64,000 nucleotides of DNA from contig NZ_JAAOCA010000022.1 in the NCBI RefSeq assembly GCF_014694385.1, positions 1 through 64,000 on the forward strand. The letters run 5' to 3'. Source of the DNA: Pseudomonas typographi (GTDB lineage Bacteria > Pseudomonadota > Gammaproteobacteria > Pseudomonadales > Pseudomonadaceae). This document shows, piece after piece, positions 7,827 to 21,814 of the stretch. How positions within the stretch are numbered: the first letter of the stretch is position 1; the number at the start of each line of letters is the position of its first letter. The notes beneath the pieces were generated by a model. The model had not been told where the DNA came from. It saw nothing but the letters and a program-made list of their open reading frames with translations, and searched no databases. The translations under genes and the position numbers were made by a program.

Positions 7827-10800
7827 ATGGCTTACTCATACACTGAGAAAAAACGTATCCGCAAGGACTTTAGCAAGTTGCCGGACGTCATGGATGTGCC
7901 GTACCTCCTGGCCATCCAGCTGGATTCGTATCGTGAATTCCTGCAGGCGGGAGTGTCCAAGGATCAGTTCCGCGACGTCGGCCTGCATGCGGCCTTCAAA
8001 TCTGTTTTCCCGATCATCAGCTACTCGGGCAACGCCGCCCTGGAGTACGTTGGTTATCGCCTGGGCGAGCCCGCATTCGACGTCAAGGAGTGCGTGCTGC
8101 GCGGCGTAACCTTCGCGGTTCCACTGCGCGTGAAGGTGCGCCTGATCATTTTCGATAAGGAATCGTCCAACAAGGCGATCAAAGACATCAAAGAGCAAGA
8201 GGTCTATATGGGCGAAATCCCATTGATGACCGAAAACGGTACCTTCGTCATTAACGGTACCGAGCGTGTGATCGTTTCCCAGCTGCACCGCTCTCCGGGC
8301 GTATTCTTCGACCACGACCGTGGCAAGACCCACAGCTCTGGCAAGCTACTGTATTCCGCCCGCATCATTCCGTACCGTGGTTCCTGGCTCGACTTCGAGT
8401 TCGACCCCAAGGACTGCGTGTTCGTGCGTATCGACCGCCGTCGCAAGCTGCCGGCGTCCGTGCTGCTGCGCGCGCTCGGTTATAGCACCGAGGAAGTGCT
8501 CGACACCTTCTACACCACCAACGTGTTCCATGTGAAAGGCGAAACCTTGAGCCTGGAACTGGTGCCTCAGCGCCTGCGCGGTGAAGTGGCGTCCATGGAC
8601 ATCACTGACGGCAGCGGCAAGCTTATCGTTGAGCAAGGCCGCCGCATCACTGCGCGCCATATCAACCAGCTCGAAAAAGCTGGGGTGAAAGAGCTTGAAG
8701 TGCCGTTGGATTACGTCTTGGGCCGCACGACCGCCAAGGCCATCGTGCACCCTGCCACCGGTGAGATCATCACCGAGTGCAACGTCGAGCTGACCACCGA
8801 CGCCCTGGCCAAGATCGCCAAGGCCCAGGTCGTGCGTATCGAAACGTTGTACACCAACGACATCGACTGTGGCCCGTTCATTTCCGACACGCTGAAGATC
8901 GATTCGACCACCAACCAACTCGAAGCGTTGGTCGAAATCTATCGCATGATGCGCCCGGGCGAACCGCCGACCAAGGATGCCGCCGAAACGCTGTTCAATA
9001 ACCTCTTCTTCAGCCCCGAGCGTTATGACCTGTCGGCTGTTGGCCGCATGAAGTTCAACCGCCGCATCGGCCGTGCCGAGATCGAAGGCTCTGGCGTATT
9101 GAGCAAAGACGACATCGTCGCCGTGCTGCGTACCCTGGTCGACATCCGCAATGGCAAGGGCGTGGTCGATGATATCGACCACCTGGGTAACCGCCGCGTG
9201 CGCTGCGTAGGTGAAATGGCCGAGAACCAGTTCCGCGTGGGCCTGGTGCGCGTCGAGCGCGCGGTCAAGGAACGCCTGTCGATGGCCGAAAGCGAAGGCC
9301 TGATGCCACAAGACCTGATCAACGCCAAGCCGGTGGCTGCCGCGGTCAAGGAGTTCTTCGGTTCCAGCCAACTGTCGCAGTTCATGGACCAGAACAACCC
9401 GCTGTCGGAAATCACTCACAAACGCCGCGTCTCTGCGCTTGGCCCCGGCGGCTTGACCCGTGAGCGTGCCGGCTTCGAAGTGCGTGACGTACACCCTACG
9501 CACTACGGCCGTGTATGCCCGATCGAAACCCCTGAAGGCCCGAACATCGGCCTGATCAACTCGCTGGCCGCCTACGCCCGCACCAACCAGTACGGTTTCC
9601 TCGAAAGCCCGTACCGAGTGGTGAAGGAAGGCGTGGTCACCGATGAGATCGTGTTCCTGTCCGCCATCGAAGAAGCCGACCATGTGATTGCGCAGGCTTC
9701 GGCAGCCATGAACGACAAGAAGCAACTGGTCGACGAACTGGTCGCCGTGCGCCACCTGAACGAATTCACCGTCAAGGCGCCGGAAGACGTCACCCTGATG
9801 GACGTGTCGCCCAAGCAGGTTGTGTCGGTGGCGGCCTCGCTGATTCCGTTCCTCGAACACGATGACGCCAACCGCGCGTTGATGGGTTCGAACATGCAGC
9901 GCCAAGCCGTTCCCACCCTGCGTGCCGACAAGCCGCTGGTCGGTACCGGCATGGAGCGTAACGTTGCGCGCGACTCCGGCGTGTGCGTCGTGGCGCGCCG
10001 TGGCGGTGTGATCGACTCCGTGGATGCCAGCCGCATCGTCGTTCGCGTGGCCGATGACGAAGTCGAAACCGGCGAAGCGGGCGTAGACATCTACAACCTG
10101 ACCAAGTACACCCGTTCCAACCAGAACACCTGCATCAACCAGCGCCCGCTGGTGAACAAGGGTGATGTGGTACAACGTAGCGATATCATGGCTGACGGGC
10201 CGTCCACCGACATGGGCGAGTTGGCGCTGGGCCAGAACATGCGTATCGCATTCATGGCGTGGAACGGCTTCAACTTTGAAGACTCCATCTGCCTGTCCGA
10301 GCGCGTGGTCCAGGAAGACCGGTTCACCACCATCCACATTCAGGAACTGACCTGTGTGGCGCGTGATACCAAGTTGGGCCCAGAGGAAATCACCGCCGAC
10401 ATCCCGAACGTGGGTGAGGCCGCGCTGAACAAGCTCGACGAAGCCGGTATCGTGTACGTAGGTGCTGAAGTCAGCGCCGGCGACATCCTCGTGGGCAAAG
10501 TTACGCCGAAAGGCGAAACCCAGCTTACGCCGGAAGAAAAACTGTTACGTGCGATCTTCGGTGAAAAAGCCAGCGACGTGAAAGACACCTCCCTGCGTGT
10601 GCCAACCGGCACCAAGGGTACGGTCATCGACGTGCAGGTATTCACCCGCGACGGCGTGGAGCGCGACGCGCGCGCCTTGTCTATCGAGAAGAGCCAGCTC
10701 GACCAGATCCGCAAGGACCTGAACGAAGAGTTCCGCATCGTCGAAGGTGCCACCTTCGAGCGACTGCGTGCTGCCCTGGTTGGCCAGGTGGTCGAAGGTG

Positions 10801-11900
10801 GCGCGGGCCTCAAGAAAGGCACCGAGCTGGCCAACGACGTGCTCGATGGCTTGGAACACGGCCAGTGGTTCAAGCTACGCATGGCCGAAGACGCGCTCAA
10901 CGAGCAGCTGGAAAAAGCCCAGCAGTACATCGTGGACCGCCGCCGCCTGCTCGACGACAAGTTCGAAGACAAGAAGCGCAAGCTGCAACAGGGCGATGAC
11001 CTGGCCCCGGGCGTACTGAAGATCGTCAAGGTTTACCTAGCTATCCGTCGTCGCATCCAGCCGGGTGACAAGATGGCCGGGCGCCACGGTAACAAGGGTG
11101 TGGTCTCGGTTATCATGCCGGTCGAAGACATGCCCCACGACGCCTACGGTACTCCGGTCGATGTGGTGTTGAACCCACTCGGCGTACCGTCGCGTATGAA
11201 CGTGGGTCAGATCCTGGAAACCCACCTGGGCCTCGCCGCCAAGGGCTTGGGCGACAAGATCAACCGCATGCTCGAAGAGCAGCGCAAGGTCGCTGAGCTG
11301 CGCCAGTTCCTCACCGAAATCTACAACGAGATCGGTGGCCGCCAGGAAAACCTCGAAAGCTTCACTGACGCTGAAGTACTCGAGCTGGCAAGCAACCTCA
11401 AGAAAGGCGTGCCGATGGCGACGCCGGTCTTCGACGGTGCCCGGGAACACGAGATCAAGGCCATGCTGAAACTGGCAGACATGCCCGAAAGCGGCCAGAT
11501 GGTGCTGTTCGACGGCCGGACAGGTAATCAGTTTGAGCGCTCGGTGACAGTCGGCTACATGTATATGCTGAAACTGAACCACTTGGTGGACGACAAGATG
11601 CACGCCCGTTCCACTGGTTCGTACAGCCTGGTTACCCAGCAACCGCTGGGTGGTAAGGCGCAGTTCGGTGGCCAGCGTTTCGGTGAGATGGAAGTGTGGG
11701 CACTGGAAGCGTACGGTGCTGCGTATACCCTGCAGGAAATGCTCACGGTCAAGTCGGACGATGTGAACGGCCGGACCAAGATGTACAAGAACATCGTGGA
11801 CGGCGATCACCGCATGGAACCGGGCATGCCCGAATCCTTCAACGTGTTGATCAAGGAAATCCGTTCCCTGGGTATCGACATCGATCTGGAAACCGAATAA
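7827..11900 (+). CDS. rpoB: DNA-directed RNA polymerase subunit beta
   Basis: This is the beta subunit of RNA polymerase, 1357 residues. The rifampicin pocket (about 512-542, GSSQLSQFMDQ... and HKRRVSALGPGG) has the wild-type residues, including Asp521, His531 and Ser536 in Pseudomonas numbering. The active-site segment GDKMAGRHGNKGVVS is present near residue 1078, and the C-terminus interlocks with beta'. It is followed after 63 bases by rpoC. A 663-codon antisense open frame here is a codon-bias shadow. Confidence 0.98.
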   Translation: MAYSYTEKKRIRKDFSKLPDVMDVPYLLAIQLDSYREFLQAGVSKDQFRDVGLHAAFKSVFPIISYSGNAALEYVGYRLGEPAFDVKECVLRGVTFAVPLRVKVRLIIFDKESSNKAIKDIKEQEVYMGEIPLMTENGTFVINGTERVIVSQLHRSPGVFFDHDRGKTHSSGKLLYSARIIPYRGSWLDFEFDPKDCVFVRIDRRRKLPASVLLRALGYSTEEVLDTFYTTNVFHVKGETLSLELVPQRLRGEVASMDITDGSGKLIVEQGRRITARHINQLEKAGVKELEVPLDYVLGRTTAKAIVHPATGEIITECNVELTTDALAKIAKAQVVRIETLYTNDIDCGPFISDTLKIDSTTNQLEALVEIYRMMRPGEPPTKDAAETLFNNLFFSPERYDLSAVGRMKFNRRIGRAEIEGSGVLSKDDIVAVLRTLVDIRNGKGVVDDIDHLGNRRVRCVGEMAENQFRVGLVRVERAVKERLSMAESEGLMPQDLINAKPVAAAVKEFFGSSQLSQFMDQNNPLSEITHKRRVSALGPGGLTRERAGFEVRDVHPTHYGRVCPIETPEGPNIGLINSLAAYARTNQYGFLESPYRVVKEGVVTDEIVFLSAIEEADHVIAQASAAMNDKKQLVDELVAVRHLNEFTVKAPEDVTLMDVSPKQVVSVAASLIPFLEHDDANRALMGSNMQRQAVPTLRADKPLVGTGMERNVARDSGVCVVARRGGVIDSVDASRIVVRVADDEVETGEAGVDIYNLTKYTRSNQNTCINQRPLVNKGDVVQRSDIMADGPSTDMGELALGQNMRIAFMAWNGFNFEDSICLSERVVQEDRFTTIHIQELTCVARDTKLGPEEITADIPNVGEAALNKLDEAGIVYVGAEVSAGDILVGKVTPKGETQLTPEEKLLRAIFGEKASDVKDTSLRVPTGTKGTVIDVQVFTRDGVERDARALSIEKSQLDQIRKDLNEEFRIVEGATFERLRAALVGQVVEGGAGLKKGTELANDVLDGLEHGQWFKLRMAEDALNEQLEKAQQYIVDRRRLLDDKFEDKKRKLQQGDDLAPGVLKIVKVYLAIRRRIQPGDKMAGRHGNKGVVSVIMPVEDMPHDAYGTPVDVVLNPLGVPSRMNVGQILETHLGLAAKGLGDKINRMLEEQRKVAELRQFLTEIYNEIGGRQENLESFTDAEVLELASNLKKGVPMATPVFDGAREHEIKAMLKLADMPESGQMVLFDGRTGNQFERSVTVGYMYMLKLNHLVDDKMHARSTGSYSLVTQQPLGGKAQFGGQRFGEMEVWALEAYGAAYTLQEMLTVKSDDVNGRTKMYKNIVDGDHRMEPGMPESFNVLIKEIRSLGIDIDLETE

Positions 11901-11963
11901 CACGTGACGTGAAGGGGAGGCGGCCTGTCGGCCGGCTCCCTGCTCCGCCAGGAGGAAAAGGCC

Positions 11964-16163
<4,200 letters not shown>

Positions 16164-16221
16164 CCGAGACGCTGCGCCTGCTTCCTCTGCCCCAGCGGTA
16201 GGTGAAGCAGGCGTTGTCGCC

Positions 16222-16250
16222 TTGACGCGGGGGAGTATCCTCTTTAGACT
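16222..16250 (+). promoter_or_regulatory. Probable sigma-70 promoter of the str operon
   Basis: TTGACG (16222-16227) and TAGACT (16245-16250) with a 17-base spacer lie about 75 bases upstream of rpsL, in the gap after rpoC. Confidence 0.7.
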
Positions 16251-16325
16251 CTTGTACCCCTAAATTGGCGGGACTATGGTCCTGCCTCTTTTGTTTATGT
16301 CGAAAGACAACAGTGGAGCTAGTAG

Positions 16326-16697
16326 ATGGCAACGATCAACCAGCTGGTACGTCAGCCGCGCAAGCGTATCGTCGAGAAATCCGACGTGCCGGCGCTGCAG
16401 AACTGCCCGCAACGTCGTGGCGTGTGCACCCGCGTGTACACCACCACGCCGAAAAAACCTAACTCGGCACTGCGTAAGGTATGCCGTGTTCGCCTGACCA
16501 ACGGTTTCGAGGTGTCCTCGTACATCGGCGGGGAAGGCCACAACCTGCAAGAGCACAGCGTGGTACTGATTCGCGGCGGCCGTGTAAAAGACTTGCCAGG
16601 TGTGCGTTACCACACCGTTCGTGGCTCCCTCGATACCTCAGGTGTCAAGGGTCGCCAGCAAGGCCGTTCCAAATACGGTACCAAGCGTCCGAAGTAG
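16326..16697 (+). CDS. rpsL: 30S ribosomal protein S12
   Basis: S12 lies at the decoding centre and controls accuracy. Residues Lys43 (in TTPKKPNS) and Lys88 (in GGRVKDLPG), whose changes give streptomycin resistance, are the sensitive forms. Length is 123 residues. It opens the str operon (rpsL-rpsG-fusA-tufA), downstream of the promoter at 16222. Confidence 0.97.
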   Translation: MATINQLVRQPRKRIVEKSDVPALQNCPQRRGVCTRVYTTTPKKPNSALRKVCRVRLTNGFEVSSYIGGEGHNLQEHSVVLIRGGRVKDLPGVRYHTVRGSLDTSGVKGRQQGRSKYGTKRPK

Positions 16698-16808
16698 TGG
16701 TCGGTTTCTGCAATTTGCAGTCAATATTTATAGTGAGTCGATAAGAGTAAGGTCGGGCGGCAGCATGCCAGTCCCGGGCTAACCTGAAGACCGTTTGAGG
16801 GCTTATCA

Positions 16809-17279
16809 ATGCCAAGACGTCGTGTAGCAGCCAAGCGTGAGATCCTTGATGATCCGAAATACGGGTCGCAAATCCTCGCCAAATTCATGAACCACGTGAT
16901 GGAAAGCGGCAAGAAGGCCGTGGCCGAGCGCATCGTTTACGGTGCCCTGGACACTGTCAAAGCACGCAAGAACAGCGACCCCCTGGAGATCTTCGAGAAA
17001 GCTCTCGACGCCATCGCTCCGCTGGTCGAAGTCAAGTCCCGCCGTGTAGGCGGCGCTACTTACCAGGTTCCGGTCGAAGTTCGCCCGTCTCGTCGTAACG
17101 CCTTGGCCATGCGCTGGCTGGTGGACTTCGCCCGCAAGCGCGGTGAGAAGTCCATGGCCCTGCGTTTGGCCGGCGAGCTGATGGATGCCGCTGAAGGCAA
17201 GGGTGCTGCGGTTAAGAAGCGTGAAGACGTTCACCGTATGGCAGAAGCCAACAAGGCTTTCTCGCACTACCGCTTTTAA
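16809..17279 (+). CDS. rpsG: 30S ribosomal protein S7
   Basis: S7 nucleates assembly of the 30S head and is the translational repressor of the str operon in E. coli. The 156 residues begin MPRRRVAAKREI and contain the family's GGATYQVPVEV segment (about 80-90). The 111-base rpsL-rpsG gap is where the E. coli S7 repressor site lies, and a similar role is possible here. Confidence 0.97.
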   Translation: MPRRRVAAKREILDDPKYGSQILAKFMNHVMESGKKAVAERIVYGALDTVKARKNSDPLEIFEKALDAIAPLVEVKSRRVGGATYQVPVEVRPSRRNALAMRWLVDFARKRGEKSMALRLAGELMDAAEGKGAAVKKREDVHRMAEANKAFSHYRF

Positions 17280-17309
17280 TATCAGCGTCATTAATTTTGC
17301 GAGGGCTTT

Positions 17310-19412
17310 ATGGCTCGTACTACTCCGATTAATCGCTACCGTAACATCGGTATCGTGGCCCACGTGGATGCTGGTAAAACCACCACCACCGAGCGCGTAC
17401 TGTTTTACACCGGCGTAAACCATAAAATGGGCGAGGTGCATGACGGCGCCGCGACCATGGACTGGATGGTGCAAGAGCAAGAGCGGGGTATCACCATTAC
17501 CTCCGCGGCTACCACCGCATTTTGGGCAGGTTCCGAGAAGCAGTTCGACAGGCACCGCTTCAACATCATCGATACCCCCGGCCACGTTGACTTCACCATT
17601 GAAGTAGAACGCTCGCTGCGCGTGCTTGACGGTGCTGTCGTAGTGTTCTGCGGTACGTCCGGTGTCGAGCCCCAGTCCGAAACCGTATGGCGTCAAGCCA
17701 ACAAGTACGGTGTGCCGCGCCTTGTTTACGTAAACAAGATGGACCGTGCCGGGGCAAACTTCCTGCGTGTGATCGAGCAGATCAAAAAGCGCCTGGGCCA
17801 TACGCCGGTGCCGATCCAGCTCGCCATTGGCGCTGAAGATAACTTCCAGGGTCAGGTCGACCTGATCAAGATGAAAGCCATCTATTGGAATGATGACGAC
17901 AAGGGCATGTCCTTCCGCGAGGAAGAAATCCCTGATGATCTGAAAAGCCTGGCTGAACAATGGCGCAGCAACATGGTCGAGGCCGCAGCCGAAGCGACCG
18001 AAGAGCTGATGAACAAGTATCTCGAAGGTGAGGAGCTCACCACCGAGGAAATCAAATCTGCTCTGCGCCAGCGTACCATTGCCGGTGAAATCGTCCTGGC
18101 GGTTTGCGGTTCGTCGTTCAAGAACAAGGGCGTACCCCTGGTGCTCGATGCTGTCATCGATTACCTGCCCGCGCCGATCGACATTCCGGCCATCAAGGGT
18201 TCAGACCCGGATGACGAAACGATCGAAATGGAACGCCATGCCGACGACGAAGAGCCCTTCTCGGCCTTGGCGTTCAAGATTGCGACCGACCCCTTTGTGG
18301 GTACCCTGACTTTCGCCCGGGTTTACTCTGGTGTATTGAAGTCTGGTGACGGCGTGATCAACTCGGTCAAAGGCAAGAAAGAACGCGTGGGCCGTATGGT
18401 GCAGATGCATGCGAATGCCCGTGAAGAGATCAAGGAAGTTCGCGCTGGTGACATCGCGGCCCTGATCGGCATGAAGGACGTCACCACCGGTGACACCCTG
18501 TGCTCGACTGAGAAGCCGATCATCCTGGTTCGCATGGACTTCCCGGAGCCGGTTATCTCGGTTGCCGTAGAGCCGAAAACCAAGGATGACCAGGAAAAAA
18601 TGGGTATTGCACTGGGCAAATTGGCTCAGGAAGACCCATCCTTCCGCGTGAAGACCGACGAAGAGACCGGCCAAACCATTATCTCTGGTATGGGTGAGCT
18701 GCACCTGGACATCCTCGTTGACCGTATGCGTCGCGAATTCAACGTCGAAGCCAATATCGGTAAGCCGCAAGTTTCTTATCGTGAGAAAATCACCAAGAAC
18801 TGCGAGATCGAAGGTAAGTTCGTTCGCCAGTCGGGCGGCCGTGGCCAGTTTGGCCATTGCTGGATTCGTTTTGCTCCGGCTGATGAAGGGCAGGAAGGCC
18901 TGCAATTCGTGAACGAAGTCGTGGGTGGTGTGATTCCGAAGGAATACATTCCGGCGATCCAGAAGGGTATCGAAGAGCAGATGAAAAACGGCGTTGTGGC
19001 CGGTTATCCGCTGATCGGCCTGAAGGCGACGGTATTCGACGGTTCATACCATGATGTCGACTCCAACGAAATGGCGTTCAAGGTCGCTGCATCGATGGCT
19101 ACCAAGCAACTGGCCACCAAGGGCGGTGGCGTGGTGCTCGAGCCGATCATGAAAGTCGAAGTGGTAACCCCGGAAGACTACATGGGCGACGTAATGGGTG
19201 ACCTGAACCGTCGTCGTGGTCTGATCCAGGGTATGGAAGACACCGTTTCCGGCAAAGTGATCCGCGCTGAAGTACCGTTGGGTGAGATGTTCGGTTACGC
19301 GACCGATGTCCGTTCCATGTCTCAGGGTCGCGCAAGCTACTCCATGGAATTCTCCAAATACTCCGAAGCTCCGTCGAATGTCGTCGAAGCTCTGAGCAAG
19401 AAACAAGGCTAA
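17310..19412 (+). CDS. fusA: Elongation factor G
   Basis: EF-G is the translocation GTPase, also used with RRF in ribosome recycling. The G domain has AHVDAGKTTTTE, DTPGHVDF and NKMDRAG; domains II to V follow, with the domain IV tip near GGRGQFGH. At 700 residues it matches FusA1-type EF-G rather than the shorter second paralogue some pseudomonads carry. It lies between rpsG and tufA in the str operon. Confidence 0.97.
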   Translation: MARTTPINRYRNIGIVAHVDAGKTTTTERVLFYTGVNHKMGEVHDGAATMDWMVQEQERGITITSAATTAFWAGSEKQFDRHRFNIIDTPGHVDFTIEVERSLRVLDGAVVVFCGTSGVEPQSETVWRQANKYGVPRLVYVNKMDRAGANFLRVIEQIKKRLGHTPVPIQLAIGAEDNFQGQVDLIKMKAIYWNDDDKGMSFREEEIPDDLKSLAEQWRSNMVEAAAEATEELMNKYLEGEELTTEEIKSALRQRTIAGEIVLAVCGSSFKNKGVPLVLDAVIDYLPAPIDIPAIKGSDPDDETIEMERHADDEEPFSALAFKIATDPFVGTLTFARVYSGVLKSGDGVINSVKGKKERVGRMVQMHANAREEIKEVRAGDIAALIGMKDVTTGDTLCSTEKPIILVRMDFPEPVISVAVEPKTKDDQEKMGIALGKLAQEDPSFRVKTDEETGQTIISGMGELHLDILVDRMRREFNVEANIGKPQVSYREKITKNCEIEGKFVRQSGGRGQFGHCWIRFAPADEGQEGLQFVNEVVGGVIPKEYIPAIQKGIEEQMKNGVVAGYPLIGLKATVFDGSYHDVDSNEMAFKVAASMATKQLATKGGGVVLEPIMKVEVVTPEDYMGDVMGDLNRRRGLIQGMEDTVSGKVIRAEVPLGEMFGYATDVRSMSQGRASYSMEFSKYSEAPSNVVEALSKKQG

Positions 19413-19441
19413 CCAGCCCTTTAGGCAAGAGGTTCACAGTC

Positions 19442-20635
19442 GTGGCTAAAGAAAAGTTTGAACGTAACAAACCGCACGTCAACGTCGGCACCATTGGTCA
19501 CGTTGACCATGGCAAGACAACGCTGACCGCTGCGCTGACCCGCGTTTGCTCCGAAGTTTTCGGTTCCGCTCGCGTTGATTTCGATAAGATCGACAGCGCC
19601 CCGGAAGAGAAAGCCCGTGGTATCACCATCAACACTGCACACGTAGAGTACGATTCTGCTGTTCGTCACTACGCGCACGTTGACTGCCCGGGGCACGCCG
19701 ACTACGTCAAGAACATGATTACTGGTGCTGCGCAGATGGATGGCGCGATCCTGGTGTGCTCGGCCGCTGATGGCCCGATGCCGCAGACTCGCGAGCACAT
19801 CCTGCTGTCGCGTCAGGTAGGCGTTCCTTACATTGTCGTGTTCCTGAACAAGGCCGACATGGTGGATGACGCCGAGCTGCTGGAACTGGTCGAAATGGAA
19901 GTTCGCGACCTGCTGAGCACCTACGACTTCCCGGGTGACGACACGCCGATCATCATCGGTTCGGCACTGATGGCGCTGAATGGCCAAGACGAAAACGGTT
20001 TGGGTACCACCGCGGTCAAGACCTTGGTCGAGACCCTGGACACCTACATTCCTGAGCCGGTGCGGGCTATCGACAAGCCGTTCCTGATGCCGATCGAAGA
20101 CGTGTTCTCGATTTCCGGTCGCGGTACTGTGGTGACCGGTCGTGTTGAGCGCGGCGTGGTTAAGATTCAGGAAGAAGTGGAAATCGTTGGCCTGCGCCCG
20201 ACCACCAAAACCACCTGCACCGGTGTTGAGATGTTCCGCAAGCTGCTGGACGAAGGGCGTGCGGGCGAGAACTGCGGTGTGTTGCTGCGTGGTACCAAGC
20301 GTGATGACGTCGAGCGCGGCCAGGTTCTGGCCAAGCCGGGTTCGGTCAAGCCGCACACCACCTTCACTGCTGAAGTGTATGTGCTGAGCAAGGAAGAAGG
20401 CGGCCGCCACACGCCGTTCTTCAAAGGCTACCGCCCACAGTTCTACTTCCGTACCACGGACGTGACCGGTAACTGCGAATTGCCGGAAGGCGTTGAAATG
20501 GTAATGCCAGGCGATAACATTCAAATGACTGTTACGCTGATCAAAACCATCGCGATGGAAGAAGGCTTGCGCTTCGCCATTCGTGAAGGCGGTCGCACCG
20601 TAGGTGCTGGTGTTGTAGCCAAAATCATCGCTTAA
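19442..20635 (+). CDS. tufA: Elongation factor Tu (copy 2)
   Basis: This is the str-operon copy of EF-Tu, 397 residues, with the same protein sequence as the copy at 2939. It uses a GTG start where the other uses ATG. Synonymous differences occur only in codons 3-10 and in the last two sense codons; bases 19472-20628 appear identical to 2969-4125. GHVDHGKT, DCPGH and NKAD are intact. A strong terminator closes the operon 15 bases downstream. Confidence 0.97.
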   Translation: MAKEKFERNKPHVNVGTIGHVDHGKTTLTAALTRVCSEVFGSARVDFDKIDSAPEEKARGITINTAHVEYDSAVRHYAHVDCPGHADYVKNMITGAAQMDGAILVCSAADGPMPQTREHILLSRQVGVPYIVVFLNKADMVDDAELLELVEMEVRDLLSTYDFPGDDTPIIIGSALMALNGQDENGLGTTAVKTLVETLDTYIPEPVRAIDKPFLMPIEDVFSISGRGTVVTGRVERGVVKIQEEVEIVGLRPTTKTTCTGVEMFRKLLDEGRAGENCGVLLRGTKRDDVERGQVLAKPGSVKPHTTFTAEVYVLSKEEGGRHTPFFKGYRPQFYFRTTDVTGNCELPEGVEMVMPGDNIQMTVTLIKTIAMEEGLRFAIREGGRTVGAGVVAKIIA

Positions 20636-20649
20636 CACGCGATAGATTG

Positions 20650-20680
20650 AAAAAGCCCCCGCTCAGCGGGGGCTTTTTTT
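20650..20680 (+). terminator. Terminator of the str operon
   Basis: AAAAGCCCCCGC pairs with GCGGGGGCTTTT around a TCA loop and runs into seven T residues, a textbook intrinsic terminator. Confidence 0.95.
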
Positions 20681-20686
20681 ATCCGG

Positions 20687-20715
20687 TTGACACTGGGTAG
20701 GGGCATCTATAGAAT
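20687..20715 (+). promoter_or_regulatory. Sigma-70 promoter of the S10 operon
   Basis: A perfect TTGACA (20687-20692), a 17-base spacer and TAGAAT (20710-20715) start seven bases after the preceding U-tract. The predicted leader to rpsJ is only about 55 bases. Confidence 0.9.
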
Positions 20716-20776
20716 CACGCCTCCTTTTAACGGGCATAGTGCGCCCGTTGGGAATGAGCCTGGAGTCTGAAATCCA

Positions 20777-21088
20777 ATGCAAAATCAGCAAATCCGTATC
20801 AGGTTGAAGGCTTTTGACCATCGCCTGATCGATCAATCTACCCAGGAAATCGTGGAAACCGCGAAACGTACTGGGGCACAGGTGCGTGGTCCGATCCCGC
20901 TGCCTACCCGTAAGGAGCGGTTCACCGTTCTGGTTTCCCCGCACGTCAACAAAGACGCGCGCGACCAGTACGAAATCCGCACTCACAAGCGCGTTCTGGA
21001 CATCGTTCAGCCCACCGACAAAACCGTCGATGCGCTGATGAAGTTGGACCTCGCGGCAGGCGTGGAAGTACAGATCAGCCTCGGCTAA
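20777..21088 (+). CDS. rpsJ: 30S ribosomal protein S10 (NusE)
   Basis: S10 is a head protein of the 30S subunit and, as NusE, binds NusB and NusG in antitermination. The 103 residues carry the family signature in [16 protein letters not shown]. First gene of the long S10-spc-alpha ribosomal run; GGAG lies 15 bases upstream of the ATG. Confidence 0.97.
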
Positions 21089-21166
21089 GCCCAGCTTGGT
21101 CGTGTAACGCTCTGAAATGGGCGGCCATAGCGGGTGAAAGCCCCGTACACTCATGAGGTTAATAAC

Positions 21167-21802
21167 ATGACTATTGGTGTAGTCGGTCGTAAGTGCGGCA
21201 TGACCCGCATTTTCACCGAAGATGGTGTCTCTATTCCGGTTACGGTTATCGAAGTCGAACCGAATCGCGTCACCCAGTTCAAATCCGAAGAAACCGATGG
21301 CTATCGCGCAGTGCAAGTCACTGTTGGCGAGCGTCGTGCTTCGCGCGTGACCGCTGCTCAAGCGGGCCACTTTGCAAAAGCCAACGTTGCTGCAGGCCGT
21401 AATGTTCTGGAATTTCGCGTAGAAGAAGGCGAATACCAGGCAGGTGACCTGATCAAGGCAGATCTGTTCTCCGCAGGGCAAATGGTCGATGTTACTGGCC
21501 AGTCCAAAGGTAAAGGCTTTGCCGGTACCATCAAGCGTTGGAACTTTCGCGGTCAGGACAACACCCACGGTAACTCCGTTTCCCACCGCGTCCCGGGCTC
21601 CATCGGCCAGTGCCAGACTCCTGGTCGTGTATTCAAGGGCAAGAAAATGTCCGGCCATATGGGCGCCGAGCGCGTGACCGTTCAGTCCTTGGAAATTGTC
21701 CGCGTTGACGCTGAGCGCAATCTGCTGCTGGTCAAGGGCGCCGTTCCGGGCGCAACTGGCGGTGACGTGATTGTGCGTCCGGCTGTTAAGGCTCGCGGTT
21801 AA
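21167..21802 (+). CDS. rplC: 50S ribosomal protein L3
   Basis: L3 starts 50S assembly and its loop reaches the peptidyl transferase centre. The frame is open from 21134, but the ATG at 21167, with GAGG upstream, gives the usual 211 residues beginning MTIGVVGRKCGMTRIF. The central loop RGQDNTHGNSVSHR is present, including the Gln methylated by PrmB. Confidence 0.96.
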   Translation: MTIGVVGRKCGMTRIFTEDGVSIPVTVIEVEPNRVTQFKSEETDGYRAVQVTVGERRASRVTAAQAGHFAKANVAAGRNVLEFRVEEGEYQAGDLIKADLFSAGQMVDVTGQSKGKGFAGTIKRWNFRGQDNTHGNSVSHRVPGSIGQCQTPGRVFKGKKMSGHMGAERVTVQSLEIVRVDAERNLLLVKGAVPGATGGDVIVRPAVKARG

Positions 21803-21814
21803 GGGGAAACTGAC

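Noticed and set aside
8346..10337. 663-codon open frame antisense to rpoB
   Set aside because: Same codon-bias shadow; the Val/His/Gln/Arg-rich translation matches no protein type.
19421..20638. 405-codon open frame antisense to tufA (and its twin over tufB)
   Set aside because: It exists twice only because tuf is duplicated, and its sequence follows strictly from EF-Tu codons.
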